Shown: piece by piece, positions 45,003 through 54,219 of the stretch
Position numbering within the stretch: position 1 is the stretch's first letter
Layout of the letters: each line of letters begins with the position of its first letter
Assembly: GCA_947498645.1 (NCBI GenBank)
Contig: CANMKS010000001.1
Span: 186,001-250,000 of the forward strand
Direction of reading: 5' to 3'
DNA: 64,000 nt
Source of the DNA: an uncultured Paracoccaceae bacterium
Lineage (GTDB): Bacteria; Pseudomonadota; Alphaproteobacteria; Rhodobacterales; Rhodobacteraceae
Translations under genes and position numbers: made by a program
The notes under the pieces: model-generated
The model's database searches: none
The model's input: only the letters and a program-made list of their open reading frames with translations
What the model was told of the DNA's origin: nothing

Positions 45003-46358
45003 ATGGACGTCACGTTTCTTCTCAATGGGGAAACCGTGCAGGTGAAAGCGGAACCGACGCGCACCCTGCTGGATTGGCTGCGCGAGGATGCTGGGCTGTG
45101 TGGAACAAAGGAAGGCTGCAACGAAGGCGACTGCGGCGCCTGCACAGTGATGGTGACCGATGAGGACGGTGCAAAAGCACTGAACGCCTGCATTCTGTTC
45201 ATGCCACAGCTTCACGGCAAGGCCGTTCGCACGGTCGAAGGGATCAGCGGGCCGGATGGTGCGCTGCACCCTGTTCAGCAGGCAATGATCGAAAAACACG
45301 GATCGCAATGTGGGTTCTGTACGCCGGGGTTCATTGCCTCAATGGCAACCGCGCATCTGGACGGCCGCAAGGACCATGACGATGTGCTGGCCGGGAACCT
45401 TTGCCGGTGCACAGGCTATGCGCCGATCATCCGGGCCGCAGAGGCGGCAGCTGCGGAACCTGTTCCGGACTGGATGACCGACACACCGCCACTGGTGGAC
45501 AGTCCGGGTTATGCGCCTGCGAGTTTGGATGAACTTGCCCGATGGTATTGGGAACACCCAAAGGCGACATTGATCGCCGGGGCAACCGATGTGGGGCTTT
45601 GGGTGACAAAGCAACTGCGTGACTTGCCTGATGTGGCGTTCCTGAACCGTTGCGCAGAACTGCGCGCGATTTCCGAGACCGACGATACCATCCACTTTGG
45701 TGCGGCGGTGACAATGACCGAGGCGCTGGACAAACTCCGCGCCATGCACCCTTCCTACGCCGAAATGATCCGCCGCTATGGATCAACCCAGGTGCGCAAC
45801 GCGGCAACCATCGGTGGGAACATCGCCAATGGTTCACCTATTGGGGATAACCCACCTGCGCTGATCGCGTTGGGCGCAACCCTGCATTTGCGGCAGGGCG
45901 AGACCAAACGAGATATGCCGCTTGAGGATTTCTTCGTTGAGTACGGCAAGCAAGACCGTCAACCCGGTGAACTGGTGACCGGCGTCACCATCCCCAAAAC
46001 GGCCCCTGCCCTGCGCTGCTACAAAATATCGAAGCGGTTTGATCAGGATATTTCTGCCCTCTGCGGTTGCTTCAATATCACCATGGCGGATGGCATGGTG
46101 GTGGATGCCCGCATCGCCTTTGGCGGCATGGCGGGCACGCCGCATCGCGCGACAGCGGTCGAAAATGCACTGATAAACCGGCCATGGACCGCCGAAACGG
46201 TTACGGCCGCGGCGGATCGTTTTGCCGACGACTACACGCCCATGACCGACATGCGTGCAAGCGCTGGCTACCGCCTGCAAACCGCACAGAACCTGCTGCA
46301 CCGTTATCTGGCCGAGATGTCGGGCGAGGCGACATCGGTGCTGGAGGTGACATCATGA
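45003..46358 (+). CDS. xdhA: Xanthine dehydrogenase small subunit XdhA
   Basis: A 451-residue subunit carrying two 2Fe-2S clusters and FAD. CGTKEGCNEGDCGACTVMV binds the plant-type cluster, and QCGFCTPGF with CRCTGYAPI binds the second. The FAD domain includes LIAGATDVGLWVTK and TIGGNIANGSPIGD. It passes electrons from the XdhB molybdenum site to NAD+. The ATG at 45003 suits the family; upstream codons are dropped. A hairpin (AGCCGTC/GACGGCT at 44938-44962) lies in the leader. It overlaps xdhB by ATGA. Confidence 0.96.
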   Translation: MDVTFLLNGETVQVKAEPTRTLLDWLREDAGLCGTKEGCNEGDCGACTVMVTDEDGAKALNACILFMPQLHGKAVRTVEGISGPDGALHPVQQAMIEKHGSQCGFCTPGFIASMATAHLDGRKDHDDVLAGNLCRCTGYAPIIRAAEAAAAEPVPDWMTDTPPLVDSPGYAPASLDELARWYWEHPKATLIAGATDVGLWVTKQLRDLPDVAFLNRCAELRAISETDDTIHFGAAVTMTEALDKLRAMHPSYAEMIRRYGSTQVRNAATIGGNIANGSPIGDNPPALIALGATLHLRQGETKRDMPLEDFFVEYGKQDRQPGELVTGVTIPKTAPALRCYKISKRFDQDISALCGCFNITMADGMVVDARIAFGGMAGTPHRATAVENALINRPWTAETVTAAADRFADDYTPMTDMRASAGYRLQTAQNLLHRYLAEMSGEATSVLEVTS

Positions 46359-48742
46359 GCGTCACCAAACCCCTGCCCCATGACGCCGCCGCCCTGCATG
46401 TCACTGGTGCTGCACGTTATATTGACGACCTGCCAATGCCCGGCAACACGCTGCATCTGGCCTTTGGCACGTCCGACATTGCCTGTGGTAGCTATAGTGC
46501 CGTGAACCTTGAAAAGGTAAAAAGCGCCCCCGGTGTGGTTGCAGTGCTGATGGCAGATGATCTGCCCTTCGCCAATGACGTCTCGCCCTCCATCCATGAT
46601 GAGCCGCTGCTGGCCACGGGCACGGTGCACTACCTCGGCCAACCGCTGTTTCTGGTGGTGGCAGAGAGCCACCTTGCGGCCCGCAAAGCCGCGCGTTTGG
46701 CTGAGGTGGATTATATCGAAGACACCCCCATCCTGACCATAGATGAGGCCCTTGCCGCGGGTAGCCATTTCGAGGACGGCCCACGCATCTGGACCAAGGG
46801 CGATGTTGATCAAGCACTGTCAGATGCCCCGCATCGGGTGCGCGGCGAAATCAACATGGGCGGGCAGGAACATTTCTATCTTGAAGGTCAGGCCGCCCTC
46901 GCCCTACCGCAGGAAAGCGGGGACATGGTTGTGCATTCCTCCACCCAGCATCCCACCGAAATCCAGCACAAGGTGGCCGATGCGCTGGGCGTGCCAATGC
47001 ACGCGGTACGTTGCGAAGTACGGCGCATGGGCGGTGGTTTTGGTGGCAAGGAAAGTCAGGGCAATGCGCTGGCCGTTAGCTGTGCCATAGCCGCGCGTCT
47101 GACAGGCCGACCCTGCAAGATGCGCTATGACCGCGACGACGATATGATGATCACGGGCAAGCGGCATGATTTCCGGATCAGCTATGATGCGGGATTTGAT
47201 GGTGAAGGGCGGCTGACCGGTGTCGATTTCACGCAAAGGACCCGCTGTGGCTGGGCGCTTGATCTGTCCTTGCCAGTCGCTGACCGGGCCATGTTGCACG
47301 CTGACAATGCCTATCACCTGCCAGCGGCGCGGATCACCTCGCACCGGTTGAAGACCAACACCCAGTCCGCCACTGCCTTTCGTGGATTTGGTGGGCCGCA
47401 AGGGGTGTTGGGCATTGAACGGGTAATGGATCACATCGCGGCGGAACTGGAAATGGATCCAGTTACTATCCGCCAGCGAAACTATTATGCCGCGATGGAT
47501 GCAGGGGGGCTGTCTGCCCCCCGCGCTGCGCGCCCCCCCGAAGATATTTCCAAACAAAAGAAGCCCGGCCAGGGTACACGGTATGCCGGGCAGTATTCAC
47601 CAAAAACCGAGGTGCAGACGACCCCCTACAAGATGCCAGTGACGGATTTCATTCTGCACGAGATGACAGAGGCATTGCTGAAGACATCTGACTATCACGC
47701 CCGCCGTGCCGTGATCGCGAACTGGAACCGCGCCGAGCCGATCCTGAAGAAGGGCATCGCCTTTTCGCCAGTCAAATTCGGGATTTCCTTCACGCTGACC
47801 CACCTTAATCAGGCGGGCGCGCTGGTGCATGTGTATCAGGATGGATCGGTTCATATGAACCACGGCGGCACTGAGATGGGACAGGGGTTGTTCCAGAAAG
47901 TCGCTCAGGTTGCAGCACATCGATTCGGAATTGATGTGGCTGCGGTGAAGATCACCGCGACGGATACCGGCAAGGTGCCGAATACCTCCGCCACTGCTGC
48001 CTCATCGGGGACCGATCTGAACGGCATGGCCGTCGCCAACGCTTGCAATATCATTCGGGACCGGATTGCTACCTGTCTGGCGGAACTGCATCAAACCAGC
48101 ACTGAGCAGGTCCGCTTTGAAGATGGGCAGGTCTTTGTTGGTGAGGCGCGGATGACATTTGCCGAGGCCGCACAGACGGCCTATCTCAACCGTGTCAGCC
48201 TCTCTGCCACGGGGTTCTACAAAACGCCTGATCTGGCCTGGGACCGGATCAAAGGCGAAGGTACACCGTTTTTCTATTTCGCCCAGGGGGCGGCGGTGAC
48301 CGAAGTGGTCATTGACACGTTGACCGGCGAAAACCGCATCCTGCGCAGCGATATTCTGCATGACGCCGGTGCGTCGCTGAACCCTGCGCTGGATATCGGA
48401 CAGGTCGAGGGTGGCTATGTGCAGGGCGCAGGTTGGCTGACGACCGAGGAACTGGTCTGGGACGACAAGGGACGGCTGCGCACCCATGCGCCATCAACCT
48501 ACAAAATCCCTGCCTGTTCGGACCGGCCTGATGTGTTCAACGTGGCGGTGTGGGACAGCCCGAACCCCGCGCAAACGATCTATCGCTCAAAAGCGGTGGG
48601 CGAGCCGCCGTTCATGTTGGGCACCTCCGCCTTTCTGGCGCTGTCTGATGCGGTTGCAGCCAGCGGGCCGAACTACCCGGATTTGCAGGCACCAGCGACC
48701 GCCGAAGAGGTGTTGCGCGCGGTAGGACGAGCACGGGGATGA
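46355..48742 (+). CDS. xdhB: Xanthine dehydrogenase large (molybdenum) subunit XdhB
   Basis: A 795-residue molybdopterin subunit that hydroxylates hypoxanthine and xanthine. It shows GGQEHFYLEGQAALA, MGGGFGGKESQ, the substrate Arg region TAFRGFGGPQGVLGIE, and catalytic Glu in SKAVGEPPFMLGTSAF. Around residues 384-405 a palindromic GC-rich repeat is translated in frame (GGLSAPRAARPPED), making a proline/alanine-rich insertion not expected in the family. The ATG overlaps xdhA; the stop overlaps xdhC. Confidence 0.95.
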   Translation: MSVTKPLPHDAAALHVTGAARYIDDLPMPGNTLHLAFGTSDIACGSYSAVNLEKVKSAPGVVAVLMADDLPFANDVSPSIHDEPLLATGTVHYLGQPLFLVVAESHLAARKAARLAEVDYIEDTPILTIDEALAAGSHFEDGPRIWTKGDVDQALSDAPHRVRGEINMGGQEHFYLEGQAALALPQESGDMVVHSSTQHPTEIQHKVADALGVPMHAVRCEVRRMGGGFGGKESQGNALAVSCAIAARLTGRPCKMRYDRDDDMMITGKRHDFRISYDAGFDGEGRLTGVDFTQRTRCGWALDLSLPVADRAMLHADNAYHLPAARITSHRLKTNTQSATAFRGFGGPQGVLGIERVMDHIAAELEMDPVTIRQRNYYAAMDAGGLSAPRAARPPEDISKQKKPGQGTRYAGQYSPKTEVQTTPYKMPVTDFILHEMTEALLKTSDYHARRAVIANWNRAEPILKKGIAFSPVKFGISFTLTHLNQAGALVHVYQDGSVHMNHGGTEMGQGLFQKVAQVAAHRFGIDVAAVKITATDTGKVPNTSATAASSGTDLNGMAVANACNIIRDRIATCLAELHQTSTEQVRFEDGQVFVGEARMTFAEAAQTAYLNRVSLSATGFYKTPDLAWDRIKGEGTPFFYFAQGAAVTEVVIDTLTGENRILRSDILHDAGASLNPALDIGQVEGGYVQGAGWLTTEELVWDDKGRLRTHAPSTYKIPACSDRPDVFNVAVWDSPNPAQTIYRSKAVGEPPFMLGTSAFLALSDAVAASGPNYPDLQAPATAEEVLRAVGRARG
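47504..47549. repeat. Palindromic GC-rich repeat inside xdhB
   Basis: GGGGGG and CCCCCC pair around CTGTCTG, followed by GCGC-T-GCGC, CCCCCCC and GAAGATATTT. The layout resembles intergenic REP-like elements of Rhodobacteraceae genomes (from general familiarity, not a search). Here it lies in the reading frame with no stop codon. Confidence 0.6.
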
Positions 48743-49479
48743 CCATGCCGATCCGCATCACCATCACCAAAACCGCAGGCTCTGTCCCACGCGAGGCAGG
48801 CACGCAAATGTTGGTCTGGGATGACCGCACCGAAGGTACCATTGGCGGTGGGAGGCTGGAGTGGGAGGCGATGGCAGAGGCCCGCAGGATGTTGCGCGAT
48901 GGGCGTCAACAATACACGGCGCAAATCCCGCTTGGTCCCACACTGGGCCAATGCTGTGGGGGATCGGTCAGCCTGCAATGGGAGGTCGCAGAAACACTGG
49001 ATCAGCCTGCCGCGCGGCCGCTTTGGATTTATGGTGCAGGTCATGTCGGCCGCGCGCTGGTGCAGGTCATGCACCCCCTGCCCGATTTTGAAATCACTTG
49101 GGTTGATACGCATGCGGATCGCTTTCCCAAAACAGAAGCGACCACTCTGGTCGCGGCAGACCCTGCGCGGATCGTCAGACACGCGCCCGAAAATGCAGAC
49201 CACCTGATTCTGACCTACAGTCATGAAATTGACCTCGCGCTCTGTCACGCGGTGCTGAGCCATGATTTTCACTGCGCCGGCTTGATCGGATCAGCCACCA
49301 AATGGGCGCGGTTCAAGGCACGGCTCGCGGCATTGGGGCATGCGCCGGCACAGATTTCGCGTATTGCGTGCCCCATTGGTGATCCAAGCCTTGGAAAACA
49401 CCCCGCAGCGATTGCGTTGGGCGTCGCAACTGCCATGATCACACCCGATGGGCGCAAGACAAAGGACCGCACCGCATGA
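48739..49479 (+). CDS. xdhC: XdhC, molybdenum cofactor delivery protein
   Basis: A 246-residue XdhC/CoxI-family protein that binds molybdenum cofactor, helps its sulfuration and delivers it to XdhB; it is not part of the final enzyme. The N-terminal TAGSVPREAGTQMLVW and LGPTLGQCCGGSV (with the Cys pair) and the Rossmann part LWIYGAGHVGRALVQVM are typical. The ATG overlaps the xdhB stop by 4 nt; the ATP-binding gene of the transporter overlaps its end. Confidence 0.94.
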   Translation: MTMPIRITITKTAGSVPREAGTQMLVWDDRTEGTIGGGRLEWEAMAEARRMLRDGRQQYTAQIPLGPTLGQCCGGSVSLQWEVAETLDQPAARPLWIYGAGHVGRALVQVMHPLPDFEITWVDTHADRFPKTEATTLVAADPARIVRHAPENADHLILTYSHEIDLALCHAVLSHDFHCAGLIGSATKWARFKARLAALGHAPAQISRIACPIGDPSLGKHPAAIALGVATAMITPDGRKTKDRTA

Positions 49480-50999
49480 CCGAACCGCTGTTGCGCCTGT
49501 CAGGGCTGACCAAAGCCTATCCCGGCGTTGTCGCCAACAAGGATGTGTCATTTGATATCGGACGGGGCGAGGTCCATGCGTTGCTGGGGGAAAACGGGGC
49601 TGGCAAATCGACGCTGGTGAAAACCATCTACGGACTGGTCAAACCAGATGCAGGCACGATGACGCTGGAAGGCCAACCGTTTCAACCCGCCGAGCCGCGC
49701 GCCGCGCGTGCCTCCGGCATTGCGATGGTGTTTCAGCACTTTTCACTTTTCGACGCGATGAATGTGGCCGAAAATATCGCATTGGGGATGGAAAACCCGC
49801 CGCCACAAGCCGAGATCGCAGCAAAGGTGCGCAGCGTGTCGGACCAATACGGGTTGCCGCTGGACCCGACCCGCATCGTGGGGGAGCTATCGGCGGGAGA
49901 GCGTCAGAGGGTAGAGATTATTCGTTGCCTTTTGCAGGATCCCAAGCTTCTGATCATGGACGAACCCACCTCGGTTCTGACCCCGCAAGAGGTCGATATC
50001 CTGTTTGAAACCCTGCGCAAGCTCAGCGCGGAAGGCACGGCGATCCTTTACATTTCGCACAAGCTTGAAGAAATCCGCGCACTTTGTGAGAACGCCACCG
50101 TGCTGCGGCTGGGCGAGGTCGTGGGAGATTGCGATCCACGCGAAACCTCTGCTCGGGATATGGCGGAACTGATGGTGGGCACGGTGTTGCATGTGCCTGA
50201 AAGGGCCGAAAAACCTGCCGGAGAGGTTGTGTTGTCGCTGAATGGCCTGAGTGCCAAGGCGCCGCATCGGTTCGGCACCCCTTTGCGCAACATCACGGTT
50301 GAGGTGCGGACCGGCGAGGTGCTGGGCATTGGCGGTGTCGCAGGCAATGGGCAGGACGAGTTGGTTGCGGCCCTGTCGGGTGAGATGAAAACCGGCCGTG
50401 ACATGGTGCAATTCAAAGGCAACGGCATCGGGCAGACACATCCCAATGCGCGGCGCAAGATCGGTCTGCTGGCCGCGCCAGAGGAACGTATGGGCCACGC
50501 TGCTGCCCCCGATATGAGTCTGACGGAAAACGCCATTCTGACGGCAGCCACGCGCAAAGAGCTGACCAGTCGCGGTTTCGTGCATTGGGGCAAAGCACGG
50601 GGTTTTGCCAAAGAGGTTATCGCCAAATTCGACGTTCGCACACCGGGCCCGCAAAACGCCGCCCGGTCGCTTTCTGGGGGCAACTTGCAGAAATTCGTTA
50701 TCGGGCGCGAGATCATGCAAGCACCAGAGGTTCTGGTCGTGAACCAGCCGACATGGGGTGTTGATGCCTCTGCCGCTGCTGCGATCCGGCAGGCGTTGTT
50801 GGATCTTGCCGCTACAGGGACAGCGGTGATTGTGATTTCGCAGGACCTGGATGAGTTGATGGAAATCTCGGATCGCTTTGCGGCGCTGAACGAGGGGCGG
50901 CTGTCGTCGCCTCGCCCGGCCCAAGGGCTGACAGTGGATGAGATTGGCCTGATGCTGGGTGGTGCACATGATATGGAGGTGGCACATGATCACGCTTGA
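49476..50999 (+). CDS. BMP-type nucleoside ABC transporter, ATP-binding protein
   Basis: A 507-residue ATPase with two tandem ABC domains, like RbsA/YufO proteins. Domain 1 has the Walker A LLGENGAGKSTLVKT, signature LSAGERQRVEI and Walker B LLIMDEPTS. Domain 2 is degenerate at Walker A (GVAGNGQDELV) but keeps LSGGNLQKFVIGREI. It energises import of purine nucleosides or bases together with the two permeases and BMP protein that follow. It overlaps xdhC by 4 nt, so uptake and xanthine oxidation are one operon. Confidence 0.93.
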   Translation: MTEPLLRLSGLTKAYPGVVANKDVSFDIGRGEVHALLGENGAGKSTLVKTIYGLVKPDAGTMTLEGQPFQPAEPRAARASGIAMVFQHFSLFDAMNVAENIALGMENPPPQAEIAAKVRSVSDQYGLPLDPTRIVGELSAGERQRVEIIRCLLQDPKLLIMDEPTSVLTPQEVDILFETLRKLSAEGTAILYISHKLEEIRALCENATVLRLGEVVGDCDPRETSARDMAELMVGTVLHVPERAEKPAGEVVLSLNGLSAKAPHRFGTPLRNITVEVRTGEVLGIGGVAGNGQDELVAALSGEMKTGRDMVQFKGNGIGQTHPNARRKIGLLAAPEERMGHAAAPDMSLTENAILTAATRKELTSRGFVHWGKARGFAKEVIAKFDVRTPGPQNAARSLSGGNLQKFVIGREIMQAPEVLVVNQPTWGVDASAAAAIRQALLDLAATGTAVIVISQDLDELMEISDRFAALNEGRLSSPRPAQGLTVDEIGLMLGGAHDMEVAHDHA

Positions 51000-52065
51000 A
51001 AAGCGCCCGCAGCCATCGCGGCTTTGGGTTTTTGCGACCCCCGTGCTGGCTGTCGTGCTGACCATGCTGTGTGGGGGTCTGCTGTTTGCCGCGCTTGGGC
51101 AGAACCCGTTTGAGACCATTCGCACCATCTTTCTGGACCCGCTGTTTTCGGAATTTGCATGGTTCTATCGCCCACAACTGCTGATCAAGGGCGCACCTTT
51201 GGTGCTGATTGCTATCGGTTTGTCATTCGGGTTTCGTGCGGGCATCTGGAACATCGGCGCTGAAGGGCAGTACATCGTTGGTGCAATTTTTGGGGCGGCC
51301 GTCGGATTGGCGTTCTACCCAATGGAAAGCATTATCATCTTCCCGTTGATGATTGTCGCAGGGGCCCTTGGTGGTTTCCTCTGGGCCATGATCCCCGGCA
51401 TATTGCGTGTCCGCTTTGGCACCAATGAAATTCTGGTGTCGCTGATGCTGGTCTATGTGGCCGAGCAATTGCTGGCGTCCATGGCCTTGGGGGTCTTGCG
51501 CAACCCTGACGGAATGGGCTTTCCCGGCAGCCGGAACCTTGCCCAATATGACAGTGCCACAAGCTGGATCAACCAATCCGCGGGCCTTCACTGGGGCGTG
51601 GCCTTTGCATTCATTGCGGTGATCTGCGCCTATGTCGCCCTGTCACGGCATATCTTTGGTTTCAACGTGCGGCTTTCGGGGCAAAGTCCGCGTGCGGCCC
51701 GGTTTGCGGGCGTGAACCCGTCCCGCCTGGTGCTGATCTGTATGGGTATATCCGGCGCGCTGGCGGGGCTTGCAGGCCTGTTCGAAGTCTCTGGCCCTGC
51801 CGGACAGATCAGCATCGATTTCAACGTGGGATACGGCTTTACCGCGATCATCGTGGCCTTCCTCGGGCGGTTGCATCCGGTCGGGATATTACTTGCGGGC
51901 GGGTTGATGGCGCTGACCTATATCGGGGGCGAGATTGCACAATCCAATCTGGGCCTGCCGATTGCGGCAATTCAGATTTTGCAGGGGATGTTGCTATTTT
52001 TCTTGTTAGCGGTGGATGTGCTGACGAACTACCGGGTTCGGCTTGGCAAACGAGGGATCGCATAA
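50986..52065 (+). CDS. BMP-type ABC transporter permease 1
   Basis: A 359-residue inner-membrane permease of the RbsC/YufP-like group, with about nine predicted helices. FRAGIWNIGAEGQYIVGAIFGAAVGL is the family's signature, followed by GTNEILVSLMLVYVAEQLLA. The ATG at 50986 overlaps the ATPase gene by 14 nt; the ORF track's earlier Met codons lie inside that gene. It ends at the start of permease 2 (1-nt overlap, TAATG). Confidence 0.92.
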   Translation: MITLEKRPQPSRLWVFATPVLAVVLTMLCGGLLFAALGQNPFETIRTIFLDPLFSEFAWFYRPQLLIKGAPLVLIAIGLSFGFRAGIWNIGAEGQYIVGAIFGAAVGLAFYPMESIIIFPLMIVAGALGGFLWAMIPGILRVRFGTNEILVSLMLVYVAEQLLASMALGVLRNPDGMGFPGSRNLAQYDSATSWINQSAGLHWGVAFAFIAVICAYVALSRHIFGFNVRLSGQSPRAARFAGVNPSRLVLICMGISGALAGLAGLFEVSGPAGQISIDFNVGYGFTAIIVAFLGRLHPVGILLAGGLMALTYIGGEIAQSNLGLPIAAIQILQGMLLFFLLAVDVLTNYRVRLGKRGIA

Positions 52066-52979
52066 TGGACCTGACCTCAATCAACCCGATCCTTCTGCTC
52101 GCCTCGCTGATGGTGGCGGCAACCCCGATCATCCTTGCTGCGATTGGCGAACTGGTGGTCGAACGTGCGGGTGTCCTGAACCTTGGCGTGGAAGGCATGA
52201 TGATCACAGGCGCAATCTGCGGCTTTGTGGTAGCGGTGAACACAGGATCGCCATGGCTGGGCTTTCTGGGTGCTGCCGTTGGCGGGGCGCTGGTGTCGCT
52301 TGTCTTTGGCTTTCTCACGCAGTTCTTGCTGTCGAACCAAGTGGCCACCGGGTTGGCGCTCACCCTCTTCGGTCTTGGCCTGTCTGCACTCATGGGCCAA
52401 GGTTATATCGGGATCAAGGCACCCTCCTTCCCTGACTGGCATATCCCGCTGCTGGGGGACATTCCGATCATTGGGCCGATCATCTTTCAGCATGACCCCA
52501 TGGTCTATGTTGGTCTGTTCATCGTGGCCGGCGTCTGGGCATTCCTGAAGTATTCACGCGCGGGGTTGATCCTGCGCGCGGTCGGCGAAAACCACGAAGC
52601 GGCCCATGCGCTGGGTTATCACGTCGTGCGGGTGCGCATGCTCGCGATCATGTTTGGCGGGGCCTGCGCGGGGCTTGGCGGGGCCTATCTGTCGCTGGTG
52701 CGCGTGCCACAATGGACGGAAGGTATGACGGCGGGCGCTGGCTGGATCGCACTGGCCATCGTTGTCTTTGCCAGTTGGCGGCCCGGGCGGCTCTTGCTGG
52801 GTGCTTATTTGTTTGGCGGCGTGACCGTTTTGCAATTGAACCTACAGGCAGCAGGTGCGGAGATCGGGGTCGAGTATCTTTCTATGGCGCCCTATCTGGC
52901 CACCATCGCGGTTCTGGTTATTATGCGAGCCGGACGTGCGCCCGGATCACTGGGACAATCATTCCATGCCTCACGTTGA
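52065..52979 (+). CDS. BMP-type ABC transporter permease 2
   Basis: A 304-residue permease (YufQ-like) with about eight helices. ERAGVLNLGVEGMMITGAICGFVVAV is the paired signature to permease 1, and LILRAVGENHEAAHALGYHVVRVRML is the cytoplasmic coupling loop. With permease 1 it forms the membrane channel. The BMP gene follows after 30 nt. Confidence 0.93.
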   Translation: MDLTSINPILLLASLMVAATPIILAAIGELVVERAGVLNLGVEGMMITGAICGFVVAVNTGSPWLGFLGAAVGGALVSLVFGFLTQFLLSNQVATGLALTLFGLGLSALMGQGYIGIKAPSFPDWHIPLLGDIPIIGPIIFQHDPMVYVGLFIVAGVWAFLKYSRAGLILRAVGENHEAAHALGYHVVRVRMLAIMFGGACAGLGGAYLSLVRVPQWTEGMTAGAGWIALAIVVFASWRPGRLLLGAYLFGGVTVLQLNLQAAGAEIGVEYLSMAPYLATIAVLVIMRAGRAPGSLGQSFHASR

Positions 52980-53009
52980 GGCGACAACAAGACCACCAAG
53001 GGGAAACAT

Positions 53010-54089
53010 ATGACACTTAAAACAATACTGGCCGGGGCGACGCTCGCACTTGGTCTTGCAACAGGGGCCGCTGCAGATGGGCATGAACCTGTCACCGTCG
53101 GCTTTGTCTACGTCGGACCGGTTGGCGATGGCGGCTGGACCTATGAACATGACCAAGGCCGTCTGGCCGTGGAAGCAGAATTTGGCGACAAGGTTGAAAC
53201 TGTCTTTGTCGAAAGCGTTCCAGAAGGCCCCGACGCAGAGCGTGTGATGACACAGATGGCACTGCAAGGTGCTGATCTGATCTTCACCACATCCTTTGGC
53301 TACATGGATCAGACAATCGCCGTGGCGGAAAAATTCCCCAATGTGCGGTTCGAACACGCCACAGGTTACAAACGCGCCGACAACGTCTCGACCTACTCTG
53401 CCCGCTTCTATGAGGGCCGTGCGGTACAGGGCCATATCGCAGGTCAGATAACCGAAAGCAACGTGATCGGCTACATCGCATCCTTCCCGATCCCCGAAGT
53501 GATCCGGGGCATCAACGCGGCCTATATCCACGCGAAGGAAGTGAACCCTGATGTCGAGTTCAAGATCGTCTGGGCCTACACATGGTTTGATCCCGCGAAA
53601 GAGGCCGAAGCGGCCACCGTTCTGATCGAACAGGGCGCTGACGTGATCTTGCAGCATACCGACTCCACCGCGCCGCAGGCCGCCGCACAGGCTGCGGGCA
53701 ATGTTGCGACATTCGGTCAAGCGTCTGACATGGCCGAGTTTGCACCATTCCCACGGGTGTCCTCGATCATCGACAACTGGGCACCTTACTATGTCGCACG
53801 GACCCAAGCGGTCATTGATGGCACATGGGAAAGCACCGACACATGGGACGGTATCGCGCCGGGCATGGTCGGCATTGGTGAGATCACAGATGCGGTACCC
53901 GCCGAAGTGAAAGCCTCTGCCGAAGCATTGATCGAACGCCTGCGGTCGGGCGAATACCACGCCTTTACTGGTCCGCTGAACAAGCAGGATGGATCGGCAT
54001 GGTTGGCTGCTGGTGAAACAGCAGACGATGGCACGCTGGCTGGTATGAACTTCTATGTCGAAGGATTGTCTGGCGACATTCCGCAGTAA
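53010..54089 (+). CDS. BMP family nucleoside/purine-binding lipoprotein-like protein
   Basis: A 359-residue periplasmic binding protein of the BMP (PnrA-like) family. A signal peptide (LKTILAGATLALGLATGAAADG) without a lipobox Cys precedes the mature protein. VGFVYVGPVGDGGWTYEHDQGR, FTTSFGYMDQT, and ILQHTDSTAPQAAAQ are conserved. BMP proteins bind nucleosides; the overlap with xdhABC upstream makes a purine ligand likely. It is last in the operon, ahead of a strong terminator. Confidence 0.92.
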   Translation: MTLKTILAGATLALGLATGAAADGHEPVTVGFVYVGPVGDGGWTYEHDQGRLAVEAEFGDKVETVFVESVPEGPDAERVMTQMALQGADLIFTTSFGYMDQTIAVAEKFPNVRFEHATGYKRADNVSTYSARFYEGRAVQGHIAGQITESNVIGYIASFPIPEVIRGINAAYIHAKEVNPDVEFKIVWAYTWFDPAKEAEAATVLIEQGADVILQHTDSTAPQAAAQAAGNVATFGQASDMAEFAPFPRVSSIIDNWAPYYVARTQAVIDGTWESTDTWDGIAPGMVGIGEITDAVPAEVKASAEALIERLRSGEYHAFTGPLNKQDGSAWLAAGETADDGTLAGMNFYVEGLSGDIPQ

Positions 54090-54112
54090 TCACGCTGCCA
54101 TGAACAACAATA

Positions 54113-54138
54113 AAGCCCCGCATTTGCGGGGCTTTTCT
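54113..54138 (+). terminator. Rho-independent terminator after the purine operon
   Basis: AAGCCCCGC pairs with GCGGGGCTT around an ATTT loop and is followed by TTC and TTTTT. It lies 23 nt after the BMP gene stop. Confidence 0.92.
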
Positions 54139-54219
54139 TTTTGCAGCTTTCAAGTGATCTTGATTAACAACCATGGCCGCGCCCCCGACAAGGGACCAGA
54201 TGTTCAGAGGACTATTCAT

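Noticed and set aside
46067-46354. Upstream extension of xdhB shown in the ORF track
   Set aside because: It lies wholly within xdhA in another frame; the ATGA overlap at 46355 is the clear start.
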